A DNA stretch of 64,000 nucleotides from NCBI GenBank assembly GCA_013140705.1, contig JABFSH010000008.1:124001-188000 (forward strand), written 5' to 3'. This document shows positions 9,289 to 17,661 of the stretch, one piece after another. Source of the stretch: Methylococcaceae bacterium (GTDB lineage: Bacteria > Pseudomonadota > Gammaproteobacteria > Methylococcales > Methylomonadaceae). The position numbers and the translations under genes were made by a program. Numbering within the stretch: the first letter of the stretch is position 1; every line of letters starts with the position of its first letter. The notes under the pieces were generated by a model. That model saw nothing but the letters and a program-made list of their open reading frames with translations. It made no database searches and had not been told where the DNA came from.

Positions 9289-10377
9289 TTAGCTCAGTAT
9301 CGATTGATATAAATCATTGAACTGACTGGCCAAACGCTCGACACTGTAAAACTCCCGGGCGCGAGCAACACACTTTGCAGCCATTCTCTGCGTGGCTATC
9401 CGATCATCAGTCATGCGTTTTATTGCTGCCGCAACACCTGCGGCATCATGCGGTTCAACAAAAATGCCATGCACACCATCTTTTATGACATCGGAAATGC
9501 CGCCGACACGCGTGGTTACCATGGGCGTACCGGAAGCCAGACTTTCAAGCACGGTATAGGGCAGACCCTCCCGATGAAAGGTCGGAAACACAAAAATATC
9601 GGTCTGCTGCCAGAAAGCCATTTTTTGCTGGCCAAACAATGCACCGGAAAAGCAGACCACGTTATCCAGGCCCAAGGCTTTGACCTGTTCACGCAGATCA
9701 AGTTCTGCCGGACCCGACCCGGCGATAGTAAGGGTAAACTGTTGATCACCTGATTTGTGCAACAGGTTTATGGCCTCAATGGATTCGAATACACCTTTAT
9801 TATGCGCCAGGCGGCCAATATACCCGAGATGAACAAGCTCGGAAGCCATTGGCCTTTTAGTCTGATCACGATACGCATCCAGATCAATCGCATTGGCAAT
9901 GATCGACAGAGATTTGAAACAGGCAAATTGCTGATAGGCGTCGCGTTCAACAGACGCCAACAGAACAACAGCCTCCGACCCACTAAGCACGCAGCGTAAA
10001 ATAGCGCTAAAGAATCGATTGTTTTTAAAAAACTGTTGTGGCAAATCGCCTCCATGTACCTGATAGACCACCTTTTTCTGGCAAATTTTTGCGATCATGA
10101 AGTACACGGCATCACGCCAGAAGGCTTTCTGTTCCAGGGAAGTATTCAGATGCACGATATCCGGCGATTCCGAAATAATTTTTGCTGCCAGAGCAAAGGG
10201 ACTGAACATGAATCGCCAGATTTTATGTGCTTTTCCTTCCTGCCTGCCTTCACTACCAACCTGAAAATGAAGCAGCCTATAGTTTGCGGCCAGCGATGAG
10301 CCCATCAGTTGATTGATGTGTGTTGAGACGCCACTGACGGCCGAAAGAGAAGGACCCAATAGAAGAATGGAAGGCAT
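9289..10377 (-). CDS. Glycosyltransferase family 4
   Basis: This GT-B enzyme has the N-terminal acceptor domain starting MPSILLLGPSLSAVSGVSTH. The C-terminal donor domain has LGYIGRLAHNKGVFESIEAI, FVFPTFHREGLPYTVLESLA (E-x7-E motif) and TTRVGGISDVIKDG. The longer frame from 10392 adds only MINAT; the Met at 10377 is the usual family start. The stop is 3 bp before the amidotransferase gene. It should act on the cytoplasmic side, adding one sugar to the lipid carrier. Donor and acceptor cannot be deduced. Confidence 0.9.
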   Translation of the reverse strand: MPSILLLGPSLSAVSGVSTHINQLMGSSLAANYRLLHFQVGSEGRQEGKAHKIWRFMFSPFALAAKIISESPDIVHLNTSLEQKAFWRDAVYFMIAKICQKKVVYQVHGGDLPQQFFKNNRFFSAILRCVLSGSEAVVLLASVERDAYQQFACFKSLSIIANAIDLDAYRDQTKRPMASELVHLGYIGRLAHNKGVFESIEAINLLHKSGDQQFTLTIAGSGPAELDLREQVKALGLDNVVCFSGALFGQQKMAFWQQTDIFVFPTFHREGLPYTVLESLASGTPMVTTRVGGISDVIKDGVHGIFVEPHDAAGVAAAIKRMTDDRIATQRMAAKCVARAREFYSVERLASQFNDLYQSILS

Positions 10378-10410
10378 GGTAGCGTTGATCAAGGATATTA
10401 TTGACGTGAG

Positions 10411-11124
10411 TTACGGAATGCGCATCAGGACGCGTTTGTGATCTTCTTTTGGAAACGGCCATTTTGAAGTCTTGCTAAAAACGTAGGTGCCAAATTTTTC
10501 ATACGGCAAACCGGATTCCATGGTACTGACTGTAGGGCCTTTATAATCGACAATCTGCACGCCGTCCAGAAACACCTTGGCATAGCCTGTCATGTCCTTG
10601 GCGACCCGCTCTTCCAGACGGAAATCGTACAGATGATCAATTATCAAGGGTATTCTTACACTGACCACATCAAAAATATTGCCGACAGCATCGGGGGCCT
10701 GGCCCTTGGGGTTATCAACGGACAAAGTGAACCATATTTTATTGAAATCGATGAACATTGCCCAGGGCCCCGCCTTCAGGTTAACAGTATGGGCACCCGC
10801 GATGAAAACCGGTTGCAGGCTGGTTTTCCAGTCATCCGGTATTAAAAAATGAAATCTGACATCTTTTATTGAGCCCAACGCATCACGGTGCAGCGGGACA
10901 TATTGCGCACGCTTGCGTAAGGTATTACCCACACCATCACCCCACTGCGGCTGCGCGGGATCATTGGCGCGAACCAGAAACTGCTGATATTTTTCACCTT
11001 TATATTCTACCCAGCTGATTGAATCGGGAAGTGGTGCATGAATATCATAAGCTGTTTCTGCACATGAAAGACCGGGGTTTAAAGCCAGCAGGCTTATACA
11101 TATTAATACTCTATGCATCATCAT
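10411..11124 (-). CDS. Secreted heparin-lyase-I-like (jelly-roll) polysaccharide lyase
   Basis: The protein has a cleavable signal peptide (MHRVLICISLLALNPGLSCA, cleavage near SCA/ET), so it acts in the periplasm or outside. The mature part of about 215 residues has an all-beta look with WVEYKGEKYQQF, RFHFLIPDDWK and KVFLDGVQIVDYKGPT. The last motif resembles the 'G..vvdY.GP' signature of heparin lyase I / polysaccharide lyase jelly-rolls. I therefore call a lyase-like fold with moderate confidence; catalytic residues cannot be assigned by eye. The ATG at 11124 has GGA at a 9-base distance; an ATG at 11133 is an alternative but directly abuts that GGA. It may trim exported polymer, complementing the cytoplasmic heparinase II/III-like protein two genes downstream. 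Confidence 0.68.
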   Translation of the reverse strand: MMMHRVLICISLLALNPGLSCAETAYDIHAPLPDSISWVEYKGEKYQQFLVRANDPAQPQWGDGVGNTLRKRAQYVPLHRDALGSIKDVRFHFLIPDDWKTSLQPVFIAGAHTVNLKAGPWAMFIDFNKIWFTLSVDNPKGQAPDAVGNIFDVVSVRIPLIIDHLYDFRLEERVAKDMTGYAKVFLDGVQIVDYKGPTVSTMESGLPYEKFGTYVFSKTSKWPFPKEDHKRVLMRIP

Positions 11125-11140
11125 AAAAACCATTCCATTT

Positions 11141-11235
11141 TGGATTTGGTAAAAATAACTTCCCGAAATAGCTCGGCTGGTTTTTGTAGTAGCGACGCCC
11201 TCGTCGCTCCTATGGTTTTCTCTGTGAGTGTTTAA
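11141..11235. repeat. Fragment of the composite repeat and short spacer
   Basis: It has a single outer arm AAAAATAACTTCCCGAAATA at about 11151 followed by GTAGCGACGCCCTCGTCGCT, a small palindrome. No gene is seen. Confidence 0.5.
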
Positions 11236-11419
11236 CTCAACTTTGTCAGATTATATTAAGACTCGTCATGCTCGCCGGGAGCGGGCATCCAGTGCCATGG
11301 ACGGCATGCTCAAATCCATCCATGGAGCCTGGATTCGCTTCGCGCTCTAACGGGTCCGGCAATCCGTGCCGGAATGACGGGCCTGGAAAATAATTAATCT
11401 GTAATCTGACAAAGTAGAA
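11236..11419. mobile_element. MITE-like element, copy B
   Basis: The left end is CTCAACTTTGTCAGATTA (three mismatches to copy A) and the right end is TAATCTGACAAAGTAGAA. The interior contains CTCGCCGGGAGCGGGCATCC and GGATTCGCTTCGCGCTCTAA, shared in inverse order with copy A. It has no coding capacity. Confidence 0.8.
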
Positions 11420-11512
11420 TTAATCATTCAAGGAAGTTATTATCGGCCTTATCCTTATCGTTCAAAACACGCGTTTCATGGTTCCCTTTTTTTCTATAGT
11501 AAATATCTAATT

Positions 11513-11893
11513 CTACTTTACCCTAGCATGAGGAATATTAGGGCTACCGGGATCAACCGTGATCTCGTGCCGACCGGGTGATAGCACCAGATCCATATCT
11601 TCCATAGGTACAGCACCCAATAACACTTCATCACCTAATACCAGTGCCCCCACATAACAAAAACGGTCCCGAAAACCTACTTTTATCGGACCCACGTAAG
11701 GTATGTTCATAGAACGACCATCTGCCACGGGAACTTCCCGTTTTGACTCCATTTCAAGATCAAGCTGAATGGCAACATGCTCTGGTATACAAAGCATTAA
11801 GGCACCGGTATCAGCCAAAGCTTGTGTGACAATAGGTGTCAAATTCAGATTACGCGGGTTACTAAGTGAAATTTCCGCAAAGATATGTCCCAT
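11513..11893 (-). CDS. Retropepsin-like (clan AA) aspartic protease
   Basis: This is a single-domain protein of 126 aa. The catalytic D-T-G motif is in QALADTGALMLCIP (about residues 27-30). It is followed by MNIPYVGPIKVGF and GALVLGDEVLLGAVPMEDMDLVL, whose LLGxxxMEDMDL pattern is typical of bacterial clan AA proteases, which work as dimers. The AGGACATAAA leader gives a good ribosome binding site for ATG 11893. The last codons and stop (GTA AAG TAG) fall in a sequence resembling the end of the MITE (TTCTACTTT). No partner gene is obvious and its substrate is unknown. It seems a passenger between two EPS operon segments rather than an EPS enzyme. Confidence 0.82.
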   Translation of the reverse strand: MGHIFAEISLSNPRNLNLTPIVTQALADTGALMLCIPEHVAIQLDLEMESKREVPVADGRSMNIPYVGPIKVGFRDRFCYVGALVLGDEVLLGAVPMEDMDLVLSPGRHEITVDPGSPNIPHARVK

Positions 11894-11916
11894 TTTATGT
11901 CCTATTTCTTATAATT

Positions 11917-13893
11917 CTACTTTATCAGATTCTGTGCAAGCCAACGTTCTGTACAAAACACTTTCCACATCATATTATCGAAACGCGCAGTGCCAGAGAG
12001 AAACTGATCAAACTGGTTTTGTACTTGAAGTTTGTGGTAGGGCGCGTCGGCTGAAATCTGACTAAATGCATCGACAAAGGTCTTCTTTGCATCCTGTTGC
12101 AGCCATTCCGGCTCGGCGGTAACAAAGCCCAGCTTGCTGGTTCGATCGCGAATTTTATCCGGCATGATGCCACTGAGGGCTCTTCGGTAAACCTGCTTCG
12201 CGGTTGCACCCAGCAGTTTCTGTTCGTTGGGCAATGAAAACGTATATTCGACCAAGCGATAATCCAGAAAAGGTAGTCGGGATTCGATGGAAAACGCCAT
12301 CGAATTACGATCAACCTGGCGCAAAATACCGGGCAGTGAATCATGGCGGGTATATCGATAGAGCAGTTGATCGAATCGACCGCCACCGACGCGACGTTTC
12401 CAGTCGGCAAGCTGCGAACGTTCTTTAAGAAAGACCGACTCTCTAACGGCCTGATCAAAAAAATCAGACTGAAACAGTTCTCGGGCTTTCCGGAGAGAAG
12501 GCATCATTGACACGGGAAGCACGCCCTTCCCCCATTCGCCGAGCAAATCGCGGGCGATTTTTGGGTAGGACAATCCCAACGTCTGATGAATGCCCTGTGC
12601 ATTTCGCAGCGCAGCGCCCCAGTGCAATCCCGTGATATTGTCGGCCAGGCAGGCCTTATACATGAACGGTACATAGCCCCCGAGCATTTCGTCGGGCCCT
12701 TGTCCATCCAGAGTCACGGTAACACCTTTCTCTCGGGCGAGGCTGTAGACACACCAACCGGCAAATATACTAGTACTTAAAAAAGGCTCATCCTGGTGCC
12801 AGATAAGTTTATCCAGATCCTGAAGCAGGCGTCCGGCCGTTGGCAATACAAACGAGGGTTCAACCTGCGTAACGTCAATCACTGCTTGCGCATACTCCCG
12901 TTCATCGAAAGCAGCACTATCCGAAATGGCCGTAAACGTTTTTTGCAGGCCTGTGACGCCCTGATTCTGTAGCAAGCGATCCACGACACACACAATCCCG
13001 CTCGAATCCAGCCCGCCCGAAAGGCAGGTTCCCAGCGGAACATCGCTTCGCAATCTGAGCCTTACGGCATCCTCAAACAATTCCAGATAACGATCGGCAT
13101 ACTGCTTGTCACTCCAGTCCAGGTTTTTGTTGCGTAAATCAATATCCCACCATTGCACCGGGCGGGGCGACCAACTCGCCTGGGCATTCAGCGGTACCAT
13201 CATGTAATGCCCACCTCTCATGTCCAGGATATCACGATAGAAGGTGTGCTCCGAATTGCAACCGTAGGTATTGAAGGTAAAAAAATCAAACAGCACACCG
13301 GCATGCATGGCCGTACTAACGCGATCAAGCGCGACAAGCTGTTTAATCTCCGAGCCAAACGACAACGTGGTGCCGTCCCAGTGATAATAAAAGGGTTTAA
13401 CTCCCAGTCTGTCTCGTGCGCAAAACAGAATGTTCCTTTCAACATCAAGGAGCGCGAATGACCACATGCCGTTCAGTCGTTGCAGGCAATGCACACCCCA
13501 GGCGCGATAGGCCGCCAATATGACTTCAGTATCTGTGCCGGTGGTAAAGACATAGCCTAGACCTCTCAATTCCTCGCGCAGTTCGATATAGTTATAGACT
13601 TCGCCGTTGTAGGTAATCCAGAGTCCGCCATTGTCATAGGACATGGGGCAACGTCCGGATTCGCTGAGATCCAGTATCGAAAGACGGCGATGACCCAGTA
13701 ATACATCGAAACCTCGATCAGACTGCTGCAACTGATCGATGTCTTTCGTAAAGTGCGCGTGGCGGTTAGTGCTGTTAAAACCCAGATAGCCATGATCATT
13801 GGGACCGCGGTGAACGATGAGCCCGGTCATCGAATCAATTTCATCAGGCTCTGCCCGACCATTAACAGCAACAATCCCTGCAATTCCACACAT
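11917..13893 (-). CDS. Asparagine synthase-like amidotransferase 2
   Basis: This 658-aa protein has the same two-domain layout as the other two in the locus: MCGIAGI with Cys2, HRGPNDHG and YNGEVYNYIEL, then the PP-loop SGGLDSSGI at about residue 292, DGQGPDEMLGGYVPF, and a C-terminal PFLDYRLVEY / RTSKLGFVTAEPEW segment. Active-site motifs are intact. It differs enough from copies 1 and 3 that a different acceptor is likely. Its start codon overlaps by one base (TAATG) the stop of a small repeat-containing frame upstream. Its last codons (AAT CTG ATA AAG TAG) coincide with a MITE-end-like sequence at 11911-11930, so the C-terminus may have been remodelled by an element end. It probably amidates a sugar acid of the EPS; true asparagine synthesis is possible. 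Confidence 0.92.
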   Translation of the reverse strand: MCGIAGIVAVNGRAEPDEIDSMTGLIVHRGPNDHGYLGFNSTNRHAHFTKDIDQLQQSDRGFDVLLGHRRLSILDLSESGRCPMSYDNGGLWITYNGEVYNYIELREELRGLGYVFTTGTDTEVILAAYRAWGVHCLQRLNGMWSFALLDVERNILFCARDRLGVKPFYYHWDGTTLSFGSEIKQLVALDRVSTAMHAGVLFDFFTFNTYGCNSEHTFYRDILDMRGGHYMMVPLNAQASWSPRPVQWWDIDLRNKNLDWSDKQYADRYLELFEDAVRLRLRSDVPLGTCLSGGLDSSGIVCVVDRLLQNQGVTGLQKTFTAISDSAAFDEREYAQAVIDVTQVEPSFVLPTAGRLLQDLDKLIWHQDEPFLSTSIFAGWCVYSLAREKGVTVTLDGQGPDEMLGGYVPFMYKACLADNITGLHWGAALRNAQGIHQTLGLSYPKIARDLLGEWGKGVLPVSMMPSLRKARELFQSDFFDQAVRESVFLKERSQLADWKRRVGGGRFDQLLYRYTRHDSLPGILRQVDRNSMAFSIESRLPFLDYRLVEYTFSLPNEQKLLGATAKQVYRRALSGIMPDKIRDRTSKLGFVTAEPEWLQQDAKKTFVDAFSQISADAPYHKLQVQNQFDQFLSGTARFDNMMWKVFCTERWLAQNLIK

Positions 13894-14156
13894 TAGTTCT
13901 TACCTTCATAAAAGGGATCTACTGAAAACAGACTCAGCCAATCGTGGTGAGCCTGTCGAACCATACTCGCATCACACCGTTCGTGGTGAGCCTGTCGAAC
14001 CATACTCGCATCACACCGTTCGTGGTGAGCCTGTCGAACCATACTCGCATCACACCGTTCGTGGTGAGCCTGTCGAACCATGAACGGATTAACCATCCTT
14101 GCAACAAGGGCAGAAATTAACTTGTCCATGCCCAAAATACCCAGCGCATTTTTCAT
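13893..14156 (-). other. Doubtful 87-codon frame containing a 13-residue tandem repeat
   Basis: The frame reads MKNALGILGMDKLISALVAR, then four copies of a 13-residue unit (MVRQAHHERCDAS), then DWLSLFSVDPFYEGKN. The middle is REP-derived. The non-repeat ends and the TAATG overlap with the amidotransferase start are what one expects of a small coupled gene invaded by a repeat. The ribosome binding site is poor. It could equally be a chance frame. Confidence 0.3.
13941..14087. repeat. Tandem 39-bp repeat, 3.8 copies
   Basis: The unit is TTCGTGGTGAGCCTGTCGAA followed by CCATACTCGCATCACACCG. Three full copies start at 13941 (first base pair variant), 13980 and 14019, and a partial copy at 14058. 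Copies are essentially identical, which points to recent expansion. The core is a variant of the locus-wide REP. Confidence 0.92.
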
Positions 14157-14219
14157 AGTGATATTTTCTTGCCTAAAAACCTTACACCCATTCTTGATAA
14201 AACAGAGCCTACACTTTGC

Positions 14220-15443
14220 CTAAACATTCCTGCTTCCTTCGGTTTTTCGTTGAATAAATTGAGCCACCTGGACAACATGGTTTCGATAATCAAAAAATTG
14301 CCGAGCAACATCCGCACCCTTGCGGCCAATATGCTTGGCTCGTAATGGATCAGCAAGAAGTTTGCCAAGTGCCGAAGCAATACTCTCCACATTTTCAGGT
14401 TCGGCTAGAAGGGCATTCTCGCCATCGCTCAGATACTCCTCGACATCACCGACTCGCGTAGCGATAACCGGGCTGCCTGAAGCCAGATATTCAGCCAGTT
14501 TGGTGGGAAAACCGAAATTGGCATAGCTACTGTTGGAGCGGCAGGACAACAAGCCCACGGCATTTTTATAACACCAGATGAGTTCATCCCGAGATAAAAA
14601 ACCTGTAAATAAAAGCCAATCAGCCCCTTCTGAACCCGCCATGCCTGTTAATTTTTCCCGAACAGATTGCGTGGCGCCGCCGGTAAAAACCAGCTTGATA
14701 TCGGGATGTTGCACACGAAGCATAGCAACCGCCGCCACCAAAAACGATAATCCGTCTTTTTCACTAAACGAACCGGAGTTAAGCAGAAACCTCTGACCCT
14801 GTAGCGCTGCAATGGGACTTCCCTCGCTACCGGCATAGCGATCATAATCGATTAAAACCGGTAGAAGGTAGACATCATGCTTCGCCAAACCCATCGTCTC
14901 GTAGTAACGCCTGATGCCGCCTGAGATCGCCAGCATACCCACAGCCAGCTTGGGAATCAGATGTTCCATAAGAATTTCACCGCTATTGGCCCAGCGCCGG
15001 ATTAATCCCAGGTTAAGACGATCGACGGATTCACTGGGAATTTCACAGGACTCGACAATGAGCGGTATGCGCAAATAGCTTGCCACCAGCATGGGAACAA
15101 TGTATTTCAAAAAAACTGGCGTATAAACCACCAGAATATCCGGTCGGGTTTCACGTCGGATTAACAGTCGCAAGCTGGCAACAATGCCCTTTAGCGTATC
15201 GATCAAGGCCCCTGACACCGTTGAAGGCCGCACCGTGCTGCCACTGAGATAGCGAAAGCTAACACCACCCCAAACGCCGGTGATTGAGGTGTTGTCCTGC
15301 AACTGATGTTTAGTGGTTGGCTGCAAAATCCACAGCGCGGTTTCACCCACGCCTTCATTCAACAGCTTTGCCAATAAAAACAAACGCTGGGAGGTCGCCC
15401 CACCTTCGGGGAAATCTCCGACTGCCAGAATACTGCAACGCAT
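14220..15443 (-). CDS. Glycosyltransferase family 4
   Basis: This 407-aa GT-B enzyme has an N-terminal acceptor domain with MRCSILAVGDFPEGGATSQR and a hydrophobic membrane-associated patch (YIVPMLVASYLRIPLIVESC). The donor domain has FLLNSGSFSEKDGLSFL, LLFTGFLSRDELIWCYKNA, FGFPTKLAEYLASGSPVIAT and TRVGDVEEYLSDGENALLAEP. Catalytic region and E-containing loop are intact. The ATG at 15443 comes 2 bp after the stop of the small gene upstream, so the two are probably co-translated. Sugar specificity is unknown. The following ~60 bp before the tandem repeat contain no gene. Confidence 0.9.
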   Translation of the reverse strand: MRCSILAVGDFPEGGATSQRLFLLAKLLNEGVGETALWILQPTTKHQLQDNTSITGVWGGVSFRYLSGSTVRPSTVSGALIDTLKGIVASLRLLIRRETRPDILVVYTPVFLKYIVPMLVASYLRIPLIVESCEIPSESVDRLNLGLIRRWANSGEILMEHLIPKLAVGMLAISGGIRRYYETMGLAKHDVYLLPVLIDYDRYAGSEGSPIAALQGQRFLLNSGSFSEKDGLSFLVAAVAMLRVQHPDIKLVFTGGATQSVREKLTGMAGSEGADWLLFTGFLSRDELIWCYKNAVGLLSCRSNSSYANFGFPTKLAEYLASGSPVIATRVGDVEEYLSDGENALLAEPENVESIASALGKLLADPLRAKHIGRKGADVARQFFDYRNHVVQVAQFIQRKTEGSRNV

Positions 15444-15445
15444 TA

Positions 15446-15760
15446 TCAGATTTTTGGCTTACGCGATAAAAACAGAATGGCGGCTGCAAAACGGACATCA
15501 TCCTCTTCCAGGAATTGCAAGCGTTGCTGCTTCTTGTCGGCATTGTTGAAATGCAAAAGCTTGATCAATGTGGGGAATACGGTTTTTCGAATCCAGGCGA
15601 GAGCACTACCATAAATGGACAACGCCTTGCCCACACCGGCAAATGGCGAAGGAAACATTTGCTGAATCAGATAGGGTACGCCATGATCCTCGCCGGCCCG
15701 AATATCCAGGATCTCAAAACCGGTTGTGCGCGGTGCAATTTGAGCGTTCAAAGCAGACAT
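15446..15760 (-). CDS. Hypothetical protein, 104 aa, in carbamoyltransferase operon
   Basis: I do not recognise a family with confidence. The N-terminus is polar (APRTTGFEILDIRAGEDHGVPY), followed by a moderately hydrophobic amphipathic stretch (FAGVGKALSIYGSALAWIRKTVFPTLIKLL) and a charged end with DDVRFAAAILFLSRKP. There is no signal peptide and no clear transmembrane segment. An AGGAAGG ribosome binding site supports ATG 15760. It lies 19 bp after the carbamoyltransferase gene and 2 bp before a glycosyltransferase gene. Small genes commonly accompany NodU-type carbamoyltransferases, so it could be an accessory of that reaction; this is inference only. Confidence 0.75.
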   Translation of the reverse strand: MSALNAQIAPRTTGFEILDIRAGEDHGVPYLIQQMFPSPFAGVGKALSIYGSALAWIRKTVFPTLIKLLHFNNADKKQQRLQFLEEDDVRFAAAILFLSRKPKI

Positions 15761-15779
15761 TTAATCCTTCCTTACCACT

Positions 15780-17501
15780 TTAAAGCTGCGGTGCACGCGG
15801 CTTGGTCAGTTTATAGTTACCCAGAATCAAGACATCCAGGCCCGTATCAAAGAAACAGCGAATGGCTTCGCGGGGATGGCAGACAACGGGTTCACCCTTG
15901 ACATTGAATGATGTGTTGAGAATGACATACTCGCCGGTGATATCACCAAAAGCCTTGATCAAATCATAGTATCGCGGGTTATAGGAATGCTTGACCATCT
16001 GTGGTCGTGCCGTGCCATCCACATGCACAACGGCAGGGATTTTAGCCTTCTTGTCTTCGCGAACCGCAAATGAAGTCACCATAAAGCGTTCGTCGCGGCT
16101 ATTGATAAGGTAATCCGTACTTTTTTCGTAAAGCATCGAAGGACAGAAAGGACGGAAGGCTTCACGATATTTTACGCAGCGATTGATGATGTCCTTGTTT
16201 TCGTTTCTCAGAGGACTCATCAAGATGGATCGATTACCCAAGGCTCTGGGGCCCGATTCCATCCGTCCCTGAAACCAGCCAAGAATCTTGTTGTCTGCCA
16301 GATCCTGTGCCGCAACCGAAGAAGGATTCTCGACGAATTCGTACTCCAGACCGCGCTGATCCAGTATCAGTTGAATCTCTTCATTGCTAAACGAAGGACC
16401 AAAATAGGCATCATGTAACAGTTCATGTTTATGATCGGGTAATGCCTCATAGTACACACACAAGGCCGCACCAACAGCCAGTCCGGCATCACCCGGGTTT
16501 GGGTAGATCCACTGCGTATCAAGTTTGCCGGAATTCCAGATATCCTGATTCGACTTCACATTCAAAAATGCGCCACCGGCAACACACAAATGCCGGGTAT
16601 TGACCCTTTCCAGCCAGGGCAAAATGATTTCGCTCGTCTGCTCCTGAAAAACTCGCTGCGCTTCAGCTGAAAAATCTTCACGACCCAGGCGCATGGCAAT
16701 AGGCTCCAAACTGTAGGCATCATCAAAATGGTAATGATAGGCAGAATGATCCAGCCATGCCCCCCCGTTGATGTATTCATGGGGGGTTACCAGCTCACCG
16801 TCCTTGAATACCGGATGGAATCCATCCAGCGCGCCGGGATGCGTTTTTCCGTAGGGCGCCAGGCCCATGGTTTTCCATTCATCACTGCCATGACGCCAGC
16901 CCAGGGCCTCGGTGCAGTTCGAATAAAACCAGCCCAGTGATGCTTCACCACCCCAAGACCTTAATGCTTCCAGATGATTCGCTTCGCCTTTCCAAATGGT
17001 AACGGAAGACGAATCGCCGATACCATCCATGGTCACCACCAGCACACGTTCCTCATTCAGACCGGATGTATAATAGGCTGACCCGGCATGCGCCTTATGG
17101 TGGTCTACCAAAATAATCTGACAGGTCGGTGAGATTTTTAAAGGTTTTTGATAGAGCGGCAGAACGGTATCGGTCCGTTTGGTGTTCATGACATACTGCA
17201 GAACCTTTCCCTTTAACTTCGACTGTATCGAACGCTTCTCCTTGGGGAGCTGCTTATCAGAAATATCAAAAAACACCTGCACCGAAGGATGAAGATATTC
17301 ATTTGGCAACGCAATTGCGTCAAGATCCTCGGTTGTAATTCCTGCAAAATCCAAACAGTAAGCGATTGCATTCAAGGGGAAGGATGAATCGTTTTTAACA
17401 CGCGTCAGTCTTTCCTCCGCCACATCGGCCACAATCTTTCCATCAACAACCAATGAAGCCGCAGCGTCATGGCCTGTTTGAATACCTAAAACATATTTCA
17501 T
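15780..17501 (-). CDS. Carbamoyltransferase, NodU/CmcH family
   Basis: The enzyme transfers a carbamoyl group from carbamoyl phosphate, via carbamoyl-AMP, to a hydroxyl of its substrate. The N-terminal Kae1-like domain shows LGIQTGHDAAASL, the metal-binding DHHKAHAGSAYY, TMDGIGDSSS and CVAGGAFLNVKSN. The C-terminal YrdC-like-type domain shows GWFQGRMESGPRALGNRSIL, REAFRPFCPSML and LNTSFNVKGEPVVCHP. At 573 aa it has the normal length and every conserved histidine block is present. In an EPS locus the acceptor is most likely a sugar hydroxyl, as with NodU on Nod factors. It heads a group with the small hypothetical gene and a GT4 gene. Confidence 0.94.
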   Translation of the reverse strand: MKYVLGIQTGHDAAASLVVDGKIVADVAEERLTRVKNDSSFPLNAIAYCLDFAGITTEDLDAIALPNEYLHPSVQVFFDISDKQLPKEKRSIQSKLKGKVLQYVMNTKRTDTVLPLYQKPLKISPTCQIILVDHHKAHAGSAYYTSGLNEERVLVVTMDGIGDSSSVTIWKGEANHLEALRSWGGEASLGWFYSNCTEALGWRHGSDEWKTMGLAPYGKTHPGALDGFHPVFKDGELVTPHEYINGGAWLDHSAYHYHFDDAYSLEPIAMRLGREDFSAEAQRVFQEQTSEIILPWLERVNTRHLCVAGGAFLNVKSNQDIWNSGKLDTQWIYPNPGDAGLAVGAALCVYYEALPDHKHELLHDAYFGPSFSNEEIQLILDQRGLEYEFVENPSSVAAQDLADNKILGWFQGRMESGPRALGNRSILMSPLRNENKDIINRCVKYREAFRPFCPSMLYEKSTDYLINSRDERFMVTSFAVREDKKAKIPAVVHVDGTARPQMVKHSYNPRYYDLIKAFGDITGEYVILNTSFNVKGEPVVCHPREAIRCFFDTGLDVLILGNYKLTKPRAPQL

Positions 17502-17661
17502 AAAACTCCTCTTAGTTGAAGCACTTAGGATAAGGCAAAAAATAACTTACCGATTGGGTGCCGAGAAAATCTTTTCGTTTGTCCTGCCACCCTACATGAA
17601 ATGGGCAGGCGCTATAATTAAAAACCGCACTTTTAATCACACCTTCGGCGCACCAGTCACT
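17502..17661. repeat. Partial composite repeat in spacer
   Basis: It has one outer arm (AAGGCAAAAAATAACTTACC at about 17532) followed by TGGGTGCCGAGAAAATCTTT, as in the right half of the ~215-bp element. The rest is degraded. Confidence 0.55.

Noticed and set aside
13941-14087. Possible short CRISPR (39-bp period)
   Set aside because: The whole 39-bp unit is repeated, with no variable spacer.
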